Source of the DNA: JAYOEY01 sp038116945
GTDB taxonomy: Bacteria > Pseudomonadota > Alphaproteobacteria > MPNO01 > UBA2964
Direction of reading: 5' to 3'
NCBI GenBank assembly: GCA_038116945.1
Contig: JAYOEY010000006.1
Coordinates: forward strand, 62,001 to 126,000
DNA: 64,000 bases
The notes under the pieces were generated by a model, which was not told where the DNA came from, searched no databases, and worked only from the letters and a program-made list of their open reading frames with translations. Each line of letters opens with the position of its first letter. Within the stretch, counting starts at the first letter, position 1. Of the stretch, positions 16,956-26,381 are shown piece after piece. A program made the translations under genes and the position numbers.

Positions 16956-18205
16956 GTGCGCCGGAAATCCTCACTTTCGGCTGCCGGCTGAACGCCTACG
17001 AGTCGGAAATTATCCGGGACCACGTTCAGGCGGAAGGGCTCGACGATGTGGTCGTCGTCAACACCTGCGCGGTGACGGCGGAGGCAGAACGCCAGGCCCG
17101 GCAGGCGATCCGCCGCGCCCGGCGCAACCGCCCCGACGCCCGGATCGTGGTCACCGGCTGTGCGGCGCAGATCGCGCCGGAAAAATTCGCGGACATGAGC
17201 GAAGTCGACCTTGTGCTCGGCAATGCCGAAAAGCTGGAACGGGATAGCTGGCATCGTCTTGATGCGGCCAGCGGACCCGCCGTGCGGGTCAATGACATCA
17301 TGTCGGTCCGCGAAACGGCGAGCCACATGGTCGGCGGTCTCGACGGGCGCGCCCGCGCCTTCTTACAGGTGCAGCAGGGCTGCGATCACCGCTGCACCTT
17401 CTGCATCATCCCCTTCGGACGCGGACCGAACCGGTCTGTGCCGGTCGGCGAGGTCGTCCGTCAGGCCCGGACGCTGGTCGAAAACGGATATCGGGAGATC
17501 GTCCTGACGGGCGTCGACATCACGGATTACGGCGCCGACCTGCCGGGCGCGCCGTCGCTCGGGTCTCTGGCGCGGAGACTGCTCGAACAGGTGCCCGAAC
17601 TTGCCCGTCTGCGGCTGTCGTCGCTCGACCCGGTCGAGATCGACGACGCCCTGCTCGAACTGATCGGGACCGAGCCGAGACTGCTTCCCTATTTCCATCT
17701 GAGCCTGCAGGCCGGCGACGACACGATCCTGAAGCGCATGAAGCGCCGTCATCTGCGGGCCGACGCCATCGCGATCTGCGACCGGATCCGGATGCTGCGT
17801 CCCGATGCCGTGTTCGGCGCGGACCTGATTGCAGGATTCCCGACCGAGACCGAGGAGATGTTCGCCAATACGCTCGCCATCGTCGACGCGTGCGACCTGA
17901 CGCATCTGCATGTGTTCCCCTATTCCGCCCGTGAAGGCACGCCGGCGGCGAAGATGCCGCAGGTTCCGGTCGCCGACCGCAAGGCGCGCGCCCGCCGGCT
18001 GCGCGACGCCGGCGCGGCGCGCATGGCAGGACTGCTGGACTCTAGGCTGGGCGACATGGCGACCGTGCTGATCGAGAAGGACGGCGCCGGACATTGCGAA
18101 CGCTACCTGCCTGTTCAGGTCGAGGGGAGAGCCGAGGCAGGTTCTCTCGTCAGGGCGCGCGTTACCGGCCGGAACGGCGATATTCTGACGGCGGCGGCGG
18201 CATGA
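16952..18205 (+). CDS. mtaB: tRNA t6A37 methylthiotransferase MtaB
   Basis: MtaB is a radical-SAM enzyme that adds methylthio to t6A37 of ANN-decoding tRNAs. Seen in 417 residues: N-terminal MTTase domain with GCRLNAYESEI, VVVNTCAVTAEAE and VVTGCAAQ (three cluster cysteines), the radical-SAM motif QQGCDHRCTFCIIPFGRG, and a C-terminal TRAM-like domain. GTG start overlaps dapF; the stop overlaps ftsY (ATGA). This triplet is a common alphaproteobacterial order. Confidence 0.94.
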   Translation: MSAPEILTFGCRLNAYESEIIRDHVQAEGLDDVVVVNTCAVTAEAERQARQAIRRARRNRPDARIVVTGCAAQIAPEKFADMSEVDLVLGNAEKLERDSWHRLDAASGPAVRVNDIMSVRETASHMVGGLDGRARAFLQVQQGCDHRCTFCIIPFGRGPNRSVPVGEVVRQARTLVENGYREIVLTGVDITDYGADLPGAPSLGSLARRLLEQVPELARLRLSSLDPVEIDDALLELIGTEPRLLPYFHLSLQAGDDTILKRMKRRHLRADAIAICDRIRMLRPDAVFGADLIAGFPTETEEMFANTLAIVDACDLTHLHVFPYSAREGTPAAKMPQVPVADRKARARRLRDAGAARMAGLLDSRLGDMATVLIEKDGAGHCERYLPVQVEGRAEAGSLVRARVTGRNGDILTAAAA

Positions 18206-19152
18206 ACGACTCCGCGACCACGGACGGGCGAAACGGCGGCTGGCTGTCGCGGCTGCGCTCGGGCCTCAGCCGGACATCGCAACGCCTGACCGAAGGCATC
18301 GCGGCGGCGCTGACCCGAAAGCGTCTGGATACGGAAACGCTGCAGAACCTGGAAGATGCGCTGATCACCGCCGATATCGGCGTCGCGACGGCCGCGAAGC
18401 TGACCGCGCAGCTCGCCGACGGGCGGTTCGACCGGGAAATCTCCGACGAGGAAGTCCGTTCCGCGCTCGCCGGGATCATCGGCGACATCCTGCGGCCGGT
18501 TGCGGTGCCGCTTACGATCGACGCCTCAAGGAAACCGCACGTCATCCTCGTCGCGGGCGTCAACGGGTCCGGCAAGACGACGACCATCGGCAAGCTGGCC
18601 AGCCGGTTTCGCGCGGACGGAAAAAACGTGATGCTGGCCGCGGGCGACACGTTCCGCGCCGCCGCCATCGAACAGATCCAGATATGGGGCGAGCGGACCG
18701 GTTCCAGGGTCGTCGCCGGCCAGCCGGGCGCCGATGCGGCCGGGCTCGCCTACGAGGCGCTGGAAACCGCAAAACGCGACGGCGCGGACGTTCTGATGAT
18801 CGACACCGCCGGGCGGCTGCAGAACCGCGCCGATCTGATGGGCGAATTGCAGAAAATCCTGCGCGTCATCCGCAAGCTGGACGAGACCGCGCCGCACGAT
18901 TGCCTGCTGGTGCTGGACGCGACGGTCGGCCAGAACGCCCATTCGCAGGTCGAGACCTTCAAGGAAGTGACCGAGGTTACCGGGCTGGTTCTGACCAAGC
19001 TCGACGGCTCGGCGCACGGCGGCGTGCTGGTGGCGCTGGCCGAACGGTTCGGCCTTCCGGTGCACGCCATCGGCGTCGGCGAAGGCGCCGACGATCTGCG
19101 CCCGTTCGACGCGGACGACTTTGCCCGGAATTTGATGGGACTGGGCTCCTAA
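18202..19152 (+). CDS. ftsY: Signal recognition particle receptor FtsY
   Basis: FtsY is the membrane-associated GTPase docking site for the Ffh complex. The 316-residue NG domain contains GVNGSGKTTTIGKLA, AGDTFRAAAIEQ, MIDTAGR and LTKLDGSAHGG (usually TAKGG). The acidic A domain is absent, as in many alphaproteobacteria. ATG overlaps the mtaB stop by 4 bases; the longer reading that starts inside mtaB is not used. Confidence 0.96.
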   Translation: MNDSATTDGRNGGWLSRLRSGLSRTSQRLTEGIAAALTRKRLDTETLQNLEDALITADIGVATAAKLTAQLADGRFDREISDEEVRSALAGIIGDILRPVAVPLTIDASRKPHVILVAGVNGSGKTTTIGKLASRFRADGKNVMLAAGDTFRAAAIEQIQIWGERTGSRVVAGQPGADAAGLAYEALETAKRDGADVLMIDTAGRLQNRADLMGELQKILRVIRKLDETAPHDCLLVLDATVGQNAHSQVETFKEVTEVTGLVLTKLDGSAHGGVLVALAERFGLPVHAIGVGEGADDLRPFDADDFARNLMGLGS

Positions 19153-19210
19153 ACGAATTAACAGGTTGAACCTAATACCACACAGCCCCCAGGCAGCCCG
19201 GAGCGTAAGC

Positions 19211-19666
19211 ATGAAAAACGCCATAACAATTGCCTGTTCCCTGTTTGCAGGATTTTTGACGGCGGCGTGTTCGATCTCTGTACCGGTAACGATGTTTCCC
19301 GTGCAGGGCCCGTATTAAGAAAGGAAGGTGAAGCCAGTGCTGACAGCGACGGCGCACGACGTTCAGCGAAACAGTGGAAAATTCGAGGTCATCCTGCCTA
19401 CTGGAGAAAAATGTACCGGCCAATGGTCATCGGCAGCGGGCATAATGGTAACGACCAGCAATGTGTCCCTGTTCACCCAGTACGGACATATCACCGGATT
19501 CGGTACTTCCGTATCGAACGTGCCGGGCGTCAATAAGGGACAAGCCATGTCATTCTGTCAGTCGGGCACGACACTGGAGGCGGAATTCGTAACCGGCAGC
19601 GGCACCGCAAACGGTTACGGCGTCGCGAGGGACAGCAACGGCAACGTATACAAAATGCTGTTCTGA
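19211..19666 (+). pseudogene. Small lipoprotein gene split by an in-frame TAA
   Basis: From ATG 19211 the frame encodes a clear lipoprotein signal (MKNAITIACSLFAGFLTAAC, lipobox TAAC) and then VPVTMFPVQGPY before TAA at 19316-19318. The same frame continues for 116 residues to 19666, through a compact domain (SGKFEVILPTGEKCTGQW, GTANGYGVARDSNGNVYKM). Small lipoproteins with a QGP segment followed by a Gly/Thr-rich beta domain exist, so I read this as one gene with a premature stop. Alternatively AAGGAAGG followed by GTG 19337 could restart translation of the second part as a cytoplasmic protein. Confidence 0.55.
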
Positions 19667-19782
19667 CGTCGCGTAACGATTTTCGGCCATTCGATAAGGA
19701 TATCGTCGTGCGAAATCTGATGGGACGTTAATCGGGAACCGGAATAAATATTGCGAGCGTCGGAAACGGTGAGGGCTCCAGT

Positions 19783-20400
19783 ATGAAATTTCTAAAATTT
19801 TGCAGCTGGGTCTTTGGCATCGCGTTGTTGATATGGATTGGAAATGCATTCAACGTGCATCTCTTTTTCTCTCCCGCCTACAATCCAGATGCGTTGAGTC
19901 GAGAAACATTCTTGTTCTCGAATTTCACCCGTGAACTCGAACGCCGCAACTGGTCCAGCCGACACGATCGACGTCCAGTGATGCAAGACATGTCACGTAC
20001 ACTGATGAGACTGTTTCCACCTGGCACCGATATCGGCGAACTGGAAGAGTTCTTAAAGTCCGTCAACAGAAGGGAAGTCCGGCTGGCCGGAATCTCCGTC
20101 GAACGACGATATACAACGGAGGGGAGCGAATACCTAAGGGACCAAGCCAAATCTGGACATAGAGGGCAATATTACATTTCAGAAGATCTAAAACTTAACT
20201 TATACAAATCTTCTAATGGATATAATTTTATATACTATTTTCTTCTTAACAAAAATCCATGGATATTTAATATTGGTACGTATATTGACGAATTCTTTAT
20301 TTATGATCGTTTGATCTACTACATAGACGTCACTACCAATCATCGAAAAATCACCCAGATCAGCGTAGACTTCGGTCGTGGCGGCGCGCCTTGGTGGTAA
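19783..20400 (+). CDS. Unknown membrane-anchored protein with AT-rich coding sequence
   Basis: The 205-residue product has one N-terminal hydrophobic segment (FCSWVFGIALLIWIGNAF) and then a soluble domain with no recognised motif. The C-terminal half is rich in Tyr, Ile, Asn and Phe. Bases about 20160-20340 are strikingly AT-rich compared with every neighbour, which suggests recent acquisition. SD GAGGG is present before ATG. It lies with the interrupted lipoprotein gene in a patch between ftsY and the Nudix gene, with which it converges. Confidence 0.6.
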   Translation: MKFLKFCSWVFGIALLIWIGNAFNVHLFFSPAYNPDALSRETFLFSNFTRELERRNWSSRHDRRPVMQDMSRTLMRLFPPGTDIGELEEFLKSVNRREVRLAGISVERRYTTEGSEYLRDQAKSGHRGQYYISEDLKLNLYKSSNGYNFIYYFLLNKNPWIFNIGTYIDEFFIYDRLIYYIDVTTNHRKITQISVDFGRGGAPWW

Positions 20401-20426
20401 TATAATTTTCCGTACTGCGTCGCATT

Positions 20427-20993
20427 CTACTCCGTCATGTCGCCGCGCTCGCCGGGCGGGTTGGAAAAGGTCGGGAAGCTGTCGCGATGGCGAATTTCCG
20501 CAAAATGGTTGAGCGCCCAGCGGACTGACGGAAACGCGAGTTCGTCCCACGGAATGTCGTCCCAGTCGAACAGCCCGACCTCTTCGCTCTCCGGCCCCGC
20601 GGAAACGTCCGGCGAAACGAGATCGGCCAGATAGATCACCTGCACCTGGCTGATGCGGGGGATGTTGTAGACCGCGAGCATCGATTTGATATCGAGCCGC
20701 GCCCGCGCCTCTTCCCAGGCTTCGCGGGCTGCGCCTTCGGCGGTGGTCTCGTTGAGTTCCATGTAGCCGGCGGGCAGCGTCCAGAAACCGATCCGCGGCT
20801 GGATCGCACGCCGACACAGGAGAATTCGGTCCTCCCATGTCGCGATCGCACCCACGACGATCTTGGGGTTCTCGTACGCGACGAACCCGCAATCGCGGCA
20901 GACGAGGCGTTCCATCGTATCGCCATCCGGCACCTCGCGCACGGACGGTCCCCTGGCGTTTTCTTCGACCATGGGCCCATGGTCGCCCGCCAT
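20427..20993 (-). CDS. Nudix hydrolase
   Basis: The 188-residue protein has a full Nudix box in the stretch from GYMELNETTAEG to AAREAWEEARARL, preceded by NPKIVVGAIATWEDRILLCR. Upstream lies half of the zinc ribbon seen in NADH-pyrophosphatase-like members (VCRDCGF); the first CxxC pair is absent. It hydrolyses a nucleoside-diphosphate-linked substrate, perhaps ADP-ribose or NADH-like. ATG 20993 used; MVEENAR seven codons later is also possible. Confidence 0.9.
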   Translation of the reverse strand: MAGDHGPMVEENARGPSVREVPDGDTMERLVCRDCGFVAYENPKIVVGAIATWEDRILLCRRAIQPRIGFWTLPAGYMELNETTAEGAAREAWEEARARLDIKSMLAVYNIPRISQVQVIYLADLVSPDVSAGPESEEVGLFDWDDIPWDELAFPSVRWALNHFAEIRHRDSFPTFSNPPGERGDMTE

Positions 20994-21050
20994 GCCGAAT
21001 TGTTCAAGCGGACGAGGCCCGGCCCGGCCCGAAACGAAGACGCCGGAAGA

Positions 21051-21299
21051 TCAGACGCGGATATCGATAATGCTGCCGGGCGGGAGATTGGCCCGTTGTT
21101 CGGCGGGGATGGGCCGCTCGATGCGGCTGGCGGAAGCATTTGCTGGCTGTCCGCCGGCGTCGGAACGCGGCCCGGCTGTCTGCGGCGCCTGAGGGCTGGA
21201 AACCGTCGGCCGGACGGTTGCGGCCGGGCGGTGCGCCCCGCCGGCCGGCGCGGAACCGGAAACCGTCTGGGAAAATGCGTTGCCGGGAACGATCTGCAT
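21051..21299 (-). CDS. Small orphan protein with C-terminal PGSIIDIRV
   Basis: An 82-residue Ala/Pro/Ser-rich, presumably disordered protein that starts MQIVPGNAFSQTVSG and ends in a compact PPGSIIDIRV. A ribosome binding site (GAGG, 8 bases before ATG) supports it. Short proteins with a conserved RGSLLDI/PGSxxDI-type tail occur in alphaproteobacteria, but no function is known to me. It reads towards the Nudix gene with a 57-base gap. Could be spurious given the high GC. Confidence 0.45.
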   Translation of the reverse strand: MQIVPGNAFSQTVSGSAPAGGAHRPAATVRPTVSSPQAPQTAGPRSDAGGQPANASASRIERPIPAEQRANLPPGSIIDIRV

Positions 21300-21502
21300 T
21301 CAGAAAGCCTCAGAGAATGACCTGAACAGGCGCCACCTTACCGCCAATCGATTAACGGCCGGTTGACGGAACTGGTTACCGGACGGGCCCGAAACAAATT
21401 CCGCCAATGCCGGCAACCGCTTAACCAATATTTAATTGCTCGAAGCCATGCTTCTGGGGACTGCTGTAAATCTGCATACCGGCAATAATTCTCGGCATCG
21501 TC

Positions 21503-22666
21503 GTGACAACCGATATCGACACGCAATATCTGCTCGATCTGGCTCGGGACAAATCGACCGACAGCCGCAGTCGTCTGGTCGAAATCGTCGGCGACCTGTT
21601 CTTCGAGGGCGACAACGTCCTGCAGCACGAAGAACGCGACCTGATGACGGACATTCTGCGCCGTCTCATCCACGATGTCGAAAAATCGGTTCGCCAGGCT
21701 CTCGCCGACCGGCTGTCGGAGACGCCGGGGGCGCCGCCGGAACTGGTGACCATCCTCGCCAATGACGATATCGAGGTCGCCCACAACATCCTGCTTAAAA
21801 GCGATGTGCTTCAGGACCTTGAACTCATCGAAATCATCCAGCACCGGACAATGGAGCACCAGCTCGCTATCGCCATGCGGCGAAACGTGTCGGAGGCGGT
21901 ATCCGACGCGCTGGTCGAGACACGCAATACGGCCGTCATCGAAACGCTGATCGAAAACGATACGGCGGAAATCTCGGAAACCACGCTGGAATTCCTGGTC
22001 GACGAATCGAAAACGACTGAGACCTTCCAGAAGCCGTTGCTGAACCGCCCGGACATGAGCGAGAAGCTTGCGAAACGCATGTACTGGTGGGTATCCGCAG
22101 CCCTGCGCCAGCACATCGTCACCAACTACAAGGTCGACCCCACCGATCTCGACGATAAGATCGAGAGTACGATCAAGGATCTGCTGGGCGTCGAGGACCT
22201 TTCGGGCGACATCGGCGAAATCGACCAGGGATCGGTCCAGCGCGCCGAAGCGCTGGCGTCGCGTCTCGCGGACAGGAACGCGCTTACGCCCCAGCTTCTC
22301 CTTCAGACGCTGCGCAAGGGCGAAATCGGGATATTCGAAAGAATGTTCGCTCAGAAAACCGGATTGCGCGACACGCTCGTCAGACGATTCGTGTTCGAGC
22401 CGGGCGGCGAGGGACTGGCGATCGCCTGCCGGGCGATCGGCATGACGAAGCCGGATTTCGGTTCCTTGTTTCTTTTGAGCCGGTCGGCGCGGCCGGGCGA
22501 AAAAATCGTCGATCCCAAGGAAGTCGCGCGCTCACTGAAATTCTTTGACCGGGTCCCGGTCGAAACGGCGAAAAAGGTGGTCGCCCGCTGGCGGCTCGAT
22601 CCGGACTACCTGTTCGCGATCAGACAGGTGGAAACCGGTTCCAGAAACTCGATGGCCGCGGAATAA
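21503..22666 (+). CDS. DUF2336 domain protein
   Basis: The 387-residue, helical, Leu/Glu-rich protein matches DUF2336, a HEAT-like repeat family largely confined to alphaproteobacteria. Repeated helices are visible (DILRRLIHDVEKSVRQALAD, LVTILANDDIEVAHNILLKS, VSDALVETRNTAVIETLIEN). No catalytic motif is seen; a cytoplasmic scaffold or regulator is likely. Start is GTG at 21503. Confidence 0.82.
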   Translation: MTTDIDTQYLLDLARDKSTDSRSRLVEIVGDLFFEGDNVLQHEERDLMTDILRRLIHDVEKSVRQALADRLSETPGAPPELVTILANDDIEVAHNILLKSDVLQDLELIEIIQHRTMEHQLAIAMRRNVSEAVSDALVETRNTAVIETLIENDTAEISETTLEFLVDESKTTETFQKPLLNRPDMSEKLAKRMYWWVSAALRQHIVTNYKVDPTDLDDKIESTIKDLLGVEDLSGDIGEIDQGSVQRAEALASRLADRNALTPQLLLQTLRKGEIGIFERMFAQKTGLRDTLVRRFVFEPGGEGLAIACRAIGMTKPDFGSLFLLSRSARPGEKIVDPKEVARSLKFFDRVPVETAKKVVARWRLDPDYLFAIRQVETGSRNSMAAE

Positions 22667-22772
22667 CCTGAATCCGGAGATCTCCCGCCCGATCCGGCGC
22701 GCCCGCGTTGCGCCGACGACGAAGGTCGCTGTAAAACTGTCTTCCTCTGAACACTCGCAGCGTGAGGCAGGC

Positions 22773-25109
22773 ATGACGGAAAAAATATTCGGCGGACGGG
22801 TCAGACGGCTCGAAGATCCGCGCCTGTTGCGCGGCCAGGGGCGGTTCGTCGACGACATCCGCCTGCCCGGCATGGCACATGCCGCCTTCGTCCGCAGCCC
22901 GTTCGCCCATGCGCGCCTTAACGGCATCGACAAGAGCGCCGCCGAAGCCATGGAAGGCGTCATCGCCGTTTACGGATTTAACGATCTGCGCCCCCATCTG
23001 ACGCAGGACCGGCTGCCGGTCGAATTTCCGTCAGGCGTCCCCAACGCCGAGAACGCCGGCCCGTTCGTGCTCGTCAAGGACGAGGCGATGTATGCCGGCG
23101 AATGCGTCGCCATCGTGATCGCGGAGACCCGGCACGTCGCGGAGGATGCTGCGGCACTGGTCGAGATGGATTTCGATCCCCTGCCCGCCGTGGGCGACTG
23201 CAAGACCGCACTCGAACCCGATGCGCCGAAAGCGGTCGCCGGGTCCGACAGCAACGTAATGATGGAGATGCTGCAGGAGTACGGCGACGCGGAAGCCGCC
23301 TTCGCCTCTGCCCCGCACGTCTTCCGGGAGGAAATCTGGCAGCATCGCGGCAGCGGCCATCCCATCGAGTGCCGGGGCGCGGTAGCGCGCTACGAAGACG
23401 CCAAAGACAGCATCACGCTCTGGACCTCGACCCAGATGCCGAACCTGGTACACGGCTTCATCGTGCATCTTCTGGGCAAGGACGAAAACTATCTCCGCGT
23501 GATTACGCCGGACGTGGGCGGCGGGTTCGGTCCCAAATTCCTGTTCTATTCCGAGGAAGTCGTCGTCGCGCTGGCGGCTCGCCTGTGCGGCCGTCCTGTA
23601 AAATGGGCGGAAGACCGGCGCGAACATTTCGTATCCGCCGTGCAGGAGCGCGACCAGTACTGGGAGGCCGAAATCGCGGTCGACGGCGACGGAAAGATTC
23701 TTGGCGTACGGGGCACGCTGATCCACGATCACGGCGCCTACACCGCGCAGGGCATCACGCTTCCCTTCAACGCCGCGACCTGCATTCCAGGCCCCTACAA
23801 GGTGCCGAACTACTGGCTCAAGCAGACGCTTGTCTTCACCAACATGGTGCCGTGCGCGCCGGTGCGCGGCGCAAGCCATCCGCAGGGCACGTTCGTGATG
23901 GAGCGGCTGATGGACCGGGCGGCGCGCGAGCTCGGGATCGACCGGGCGGACATCCGCGACCGCAACATGATCCGGGGCGAGGAAATGCCCTACAAGAAAC
24001 CGCTCAAGACGCGCGCCGGCGTCAACATCACATACGATTCGGGCGACTTCCCGAAGGCGACGCAGATGGCGCTGGAGGCCGCCGGCTATGCCGGTTTCAA
24101 AGCCCGTCAGGACGCGGCGCGCGCCGAAGGACGCTATCTGGGGATCGGCGTTTCGTTCGGCGTGAAAGGTACCGGGCGCGGCCCGTTCGAGACGGCGACG
24201 GTACGCATCGGCACCTCCGGCAGGATTTCGGTCTATACCGGCGCGGCCCCGATGGGCCAGTCGACCCACACCATGATGGCGCAGGTGGTGGCCGAACAGC
24301 TTGGCGGCGACATGTCGAACATCGACGTGGTGGCGGGAGATTCAGGCCCCATCCCGATGGGGATGGGCGGGTTCGGCAGCCGCCAGACCATCACCGCAGG
24401 ATCGTCGGCCCATATCGCGGCGCAGGAAGTGCGCGAAAAGGTGCTGAAGATCGCCGCCAACATGCTGGAAGCGTCCGAGGAAGACCTGGAAATCGACGGC
24501 ACCGAAGTCCGCGTGAAGGGCGTGCCGGACATGAAGGTCCCGCTGGGCAAGATCGCCCATGCCGTCGCCGGCACGCCGGGCTATGCGCTGCCGGGCGGCA
24601 TCACGCCGGGGCTCGAATCGACACAGAACTTCCTGACCGACCCGCTCTGCTACTGCTACGGCTGCCATGTCGTCGAGGTCGAGGTCGACCCGGAAACCGG
24701 CGGCGTCGATTTCCGCAAATACGCCATCGTGCACGATTCGGGCGTGCTGATTAACCCGATGATCGTGACCGGCCAGATCCAGGGTGGCGCGGCGCACGGC
24801 GTCGGCAACGCGCTGTTCGAATGGATGGGCTACGACGACGACGCCAACCCGGTGACCACCAATTTCGGCGAATATCTGCTGCCGACGGCGCCGGAAATGC
24901 CATCCTTCGACATCCAGTTCCTCGAGTCCCCGTCGCCGCTGAACCCGCTCGGCGTCAAGGGAGCGGGCGAAGGCTCGACCGTTCCGGCCGCCGCCGCGGT
25001 TATCTCGGCCATCGAAAACGCGCTGGAGCCGTTCGGCGTCCGCATCGCCGAAGCGCCGATTACACCGGCGCGGATCGTGGAGATGGTCGCGGCGGCGAAG
25101 GCGGCCTGA
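22773..25109 (+). CDS. Orphan xanthine/aldehyde/CO-dehydrogenase-type molybdopterin large subunit
   Basis: The 778-residue protein is a complete CoxL/XdhB-like subunit. It has the N-terminal aldehyde-oxidase a/b-hammerhead domain (GGRVRRLEDPRLLRGQGRFV), the cofactor motif PDVGGGFGPKF, the loop PVRGASHPQGTF, GMGGFGSRQT and the catalytic glutamate in GVKGAGEGST. The loop is not the CSFR of form I CO dehydrogenase, so an aldehyde or N-heterocycle hydroxylase is more likely. The FAD (CoxM) and 2Fe-2S (CoxS) genes normally adjacent are missing. Start ATG 22773 after GAGG. Confidence 0.88.
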   Translation: MTEKIFGGRVRRLEDPRLLRGQGRFVDDIRLPGMAHAAFVRSPFAHARLNGIDKSAAEAMEGVIAVYGFNDLRPHLTQDRLPVEFPSGVPNAENAGPFVLVKDEAMYAGECVAIVIAETRHVAEDAAALVEMDFDPLPAVGDCKTALEPDAPKAVAGSDSNVMMEMLQEYGDAEAAFASAPHVFREEIWQHRGSGHPIECRGAVARYEDAKDSITLWTSTQMPNLVHGFIVHLLGKDENYLRVITPDVGGGFGPKFLFYSEEVVVALAARLCGRPVKWAEDRREHFVSAVQERDQYWEAEIAVDGDGKILGVRGTLIHDHGAYTAQGITLPFNAATCIPGPYKVPNYWLKQTLVFTNMVPCAPVRGASHPQGTFVMERLMDRAARELGIDRADIRDRNMIRGEEMPYKKPLKTRAGVNITYDSGDFPKATQMALEAAGYAGFKARQDAARAEGRYLGIGVSFGVKGTGRGPFETATVRIGTSGRISVYTGAAPMGQSTHTMMAQVVAEQLGGDMSNIDVVAGDSGPIPMGMGGFGSRQTITAGSSAHIAAQEVREKVLKIAANMLEASEEDLEIDGTEVRVKGVPDMKVPLGKIAHAVAGTPGYALPGGITPGLESTQNFLTDPLCYCYGCHVVEVEVDPETGGVDFRKYAIVHDSGVLINPMIVTGQIQGGAAHGVGNALFEWMGYDDDANPVTTNFGEYLLPTAPEMPSFDIQFLESPSPLNPLGVKGAGEGSTVPAAAAVISAIENALEPFGVRIAEAPITPARIVEMVAAAKAA

Positions 25110-25114
25110 TCGCC

Positions 25115-25966
25115 TCAGCCTTCCTTCGCAGGCAGGTTGTCGAAATCGGACGCATCGTGCCGTTCGAGCAGGCGTTCGTGCGGCTCGGCGCTGTGGCGGT
25201 TGACCATGCGGCCGCGGATAACCGGCTCGCGCGCATCCAGCTCCTTCGTCCAGCGCATCGCGTGGGTGTAGGTCTCCACGTCGAGGAATTCCGCCGCGTT
25301 GTACTGCCGGTTGAGCAGCAGCCCGCCATACCAGGGCCAGATCGCCATGTCGGCGATGGTGTATTCGTCGCCGCACATATAGCGGTTGTCCGCCAGATGC
25401 CGGTCGAGCACATCGAGCTGGCGCTTGGTTTCCATCGTAAAGCGCTCGATGGCGTATTCGATCTTTTCGGTCGCGTAGTGATAGAAATGCCCGAACCCGC
25501 CGCCGACATAGGGCGCGCTGCCCATCTGCCAGAATAGCCAGGACAGCATCTCCGCCCGGTTCGCGGGATCGGCAGGCATGAAGGCACCAAATTTTTCCGC
25601 CAGATAGAGCAGGATCGCGCCGGATTCGAATACCCGCGTCGGTTTCGGCGTCGAGTGATCCATCAGGGCCGGGATCTTGGAATTCGGATTGACCGCAACG
25701 AACCCGCTGCCGAACTGGTCTCCTTCGCGGATCTGGATCAGCCAGGCATCGTATTCCGCGCCCGAATGACCGGCCGCCAGGAGCTCTTCCAGCATGACCG
25801 TGACCTTCACCCCGTTGGGCGTTCCAAGCGAATAGAGCTGCAGCGGGTGCTTGCCGACCGGCAGCTCCTTTTCATGGGTGGGGCCGGCGATGGGACGGTT
25901 GGTCGAGGCGAATACGCCTTCGGTTGCCTGGACCCATTTCCAGACTTTGGGCGGCGTGTAGGTCAT
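25115..25966 (-). CDS. yghU: Glutathione-dependent disulfide-bond oxidoreductase (YghU-type GST)
   Basis: The 283-residue protein matches the YghU/Nu-class GSTs: N-terminal extension (VWKWVQATEGVFASTNRPIA), thioredoxin domain with YSLGTPNGVKVTVMLEEL and the cis-Pro segment NPNSKIPALMDH, FESGAILLYLAEKFG, and a helical C-terminus with GDEYTIADMAIWPWYG. These reduce disulfide bonds using two glutathiones. It converges with the molybdopterin subunit gene (5-base gap). Confidence 0.92.
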   Translation of the reverse strand: MTYTPPKVWKWVQATEGVFASTNRPIAGPTHEKELPVGKHPLQLYSLGTPNGVKVTVMLEELLAAGHSGAEYDAWLIQIREGDQFGSGFVAVNPNSKIPALMDHSTPKPTRVFESGAILLYLAEKFGAFMPADPANRAEMLSWLFWQMGSAPYVGGGFGHFYHYATEKIEYAIERFTMETKRQLDVLDRHLADNRYMCGDEYTIADMAIWPWYGGLLLNRQYNAAEFLDVETYTHAMRWTKELDAREPVIRGRMVNRHSAEPHERLLERHDASDFDNLPAKEG

Positions 25967-26015
25967 GGCTTGAAATCTCCGTCAGGATATTGAGAACATT
26001 ACTGAATCAGTTAGG

Positions 26016-26381
26016 TCAGCCGCCATCGGCGTCAAGACGCTCTTTCGGCGGCACGATATCGGTCACCAGGTCGCGGATCAGCCGCTTGTTGGCGAGCGGA
26101 TCGAGCGTCATCGTTCCCGATCCGAGACGCGCGGTGCAGGCGTAATCGATCTTGCCGTCGACCAGCAGCATGCATTCCTTGCAGGCATTGGCGTTAATGC
26201 AGGAATAGCGGAAGGCGACCGTGTCGTCGCAATTGGTACGGATCCAGACCAGCGCATCCAGCACCGACGCGCCGTCCTCATACGGCACCTCGAACTCGTC
26301 ATAGCGCCGCTCATCGTTCGCCGCGCCGCGTGCCACGCGCAGCGTCATCCTGTTGGTTCCCGTCAGATCGGTATCGCTCAC
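26016..26381 (-). CDS. Miniature 2Fe-2S protein resembling the N-terminal domain of SdhB/FrdB
   Basis: The 121-residue product looks like the plant-type ferredoxin domain of succinate dehydrogenase/fumarate reductase iron-sulfur subunits (YDEFEVPYEDGASVLDAL). Its cysteines are in YSCINANACKECMLLVDG and DYACTARLG. The loop has five residues between the first two cysteines, one more than usual, and the second domain with 3Fe-4S and 4Fe-4S clusters is absent (SdhB is about twice as long). GTG 26381 overlaps the stop of the flavoprotein gene by 4 bases, so the two are coupled. Confidence 0.8.
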   Translation of the reverse strand: MSDTDLTGTNRMTLRVARGAANDERRYDEFEVPYEDGASVLDALVWIRTNCDDTVAFRYSCINANACKECMLLVDGKIDYACTARLGSGTMTLDPLANKRLIRDLVTDIVPPKERLDADGG

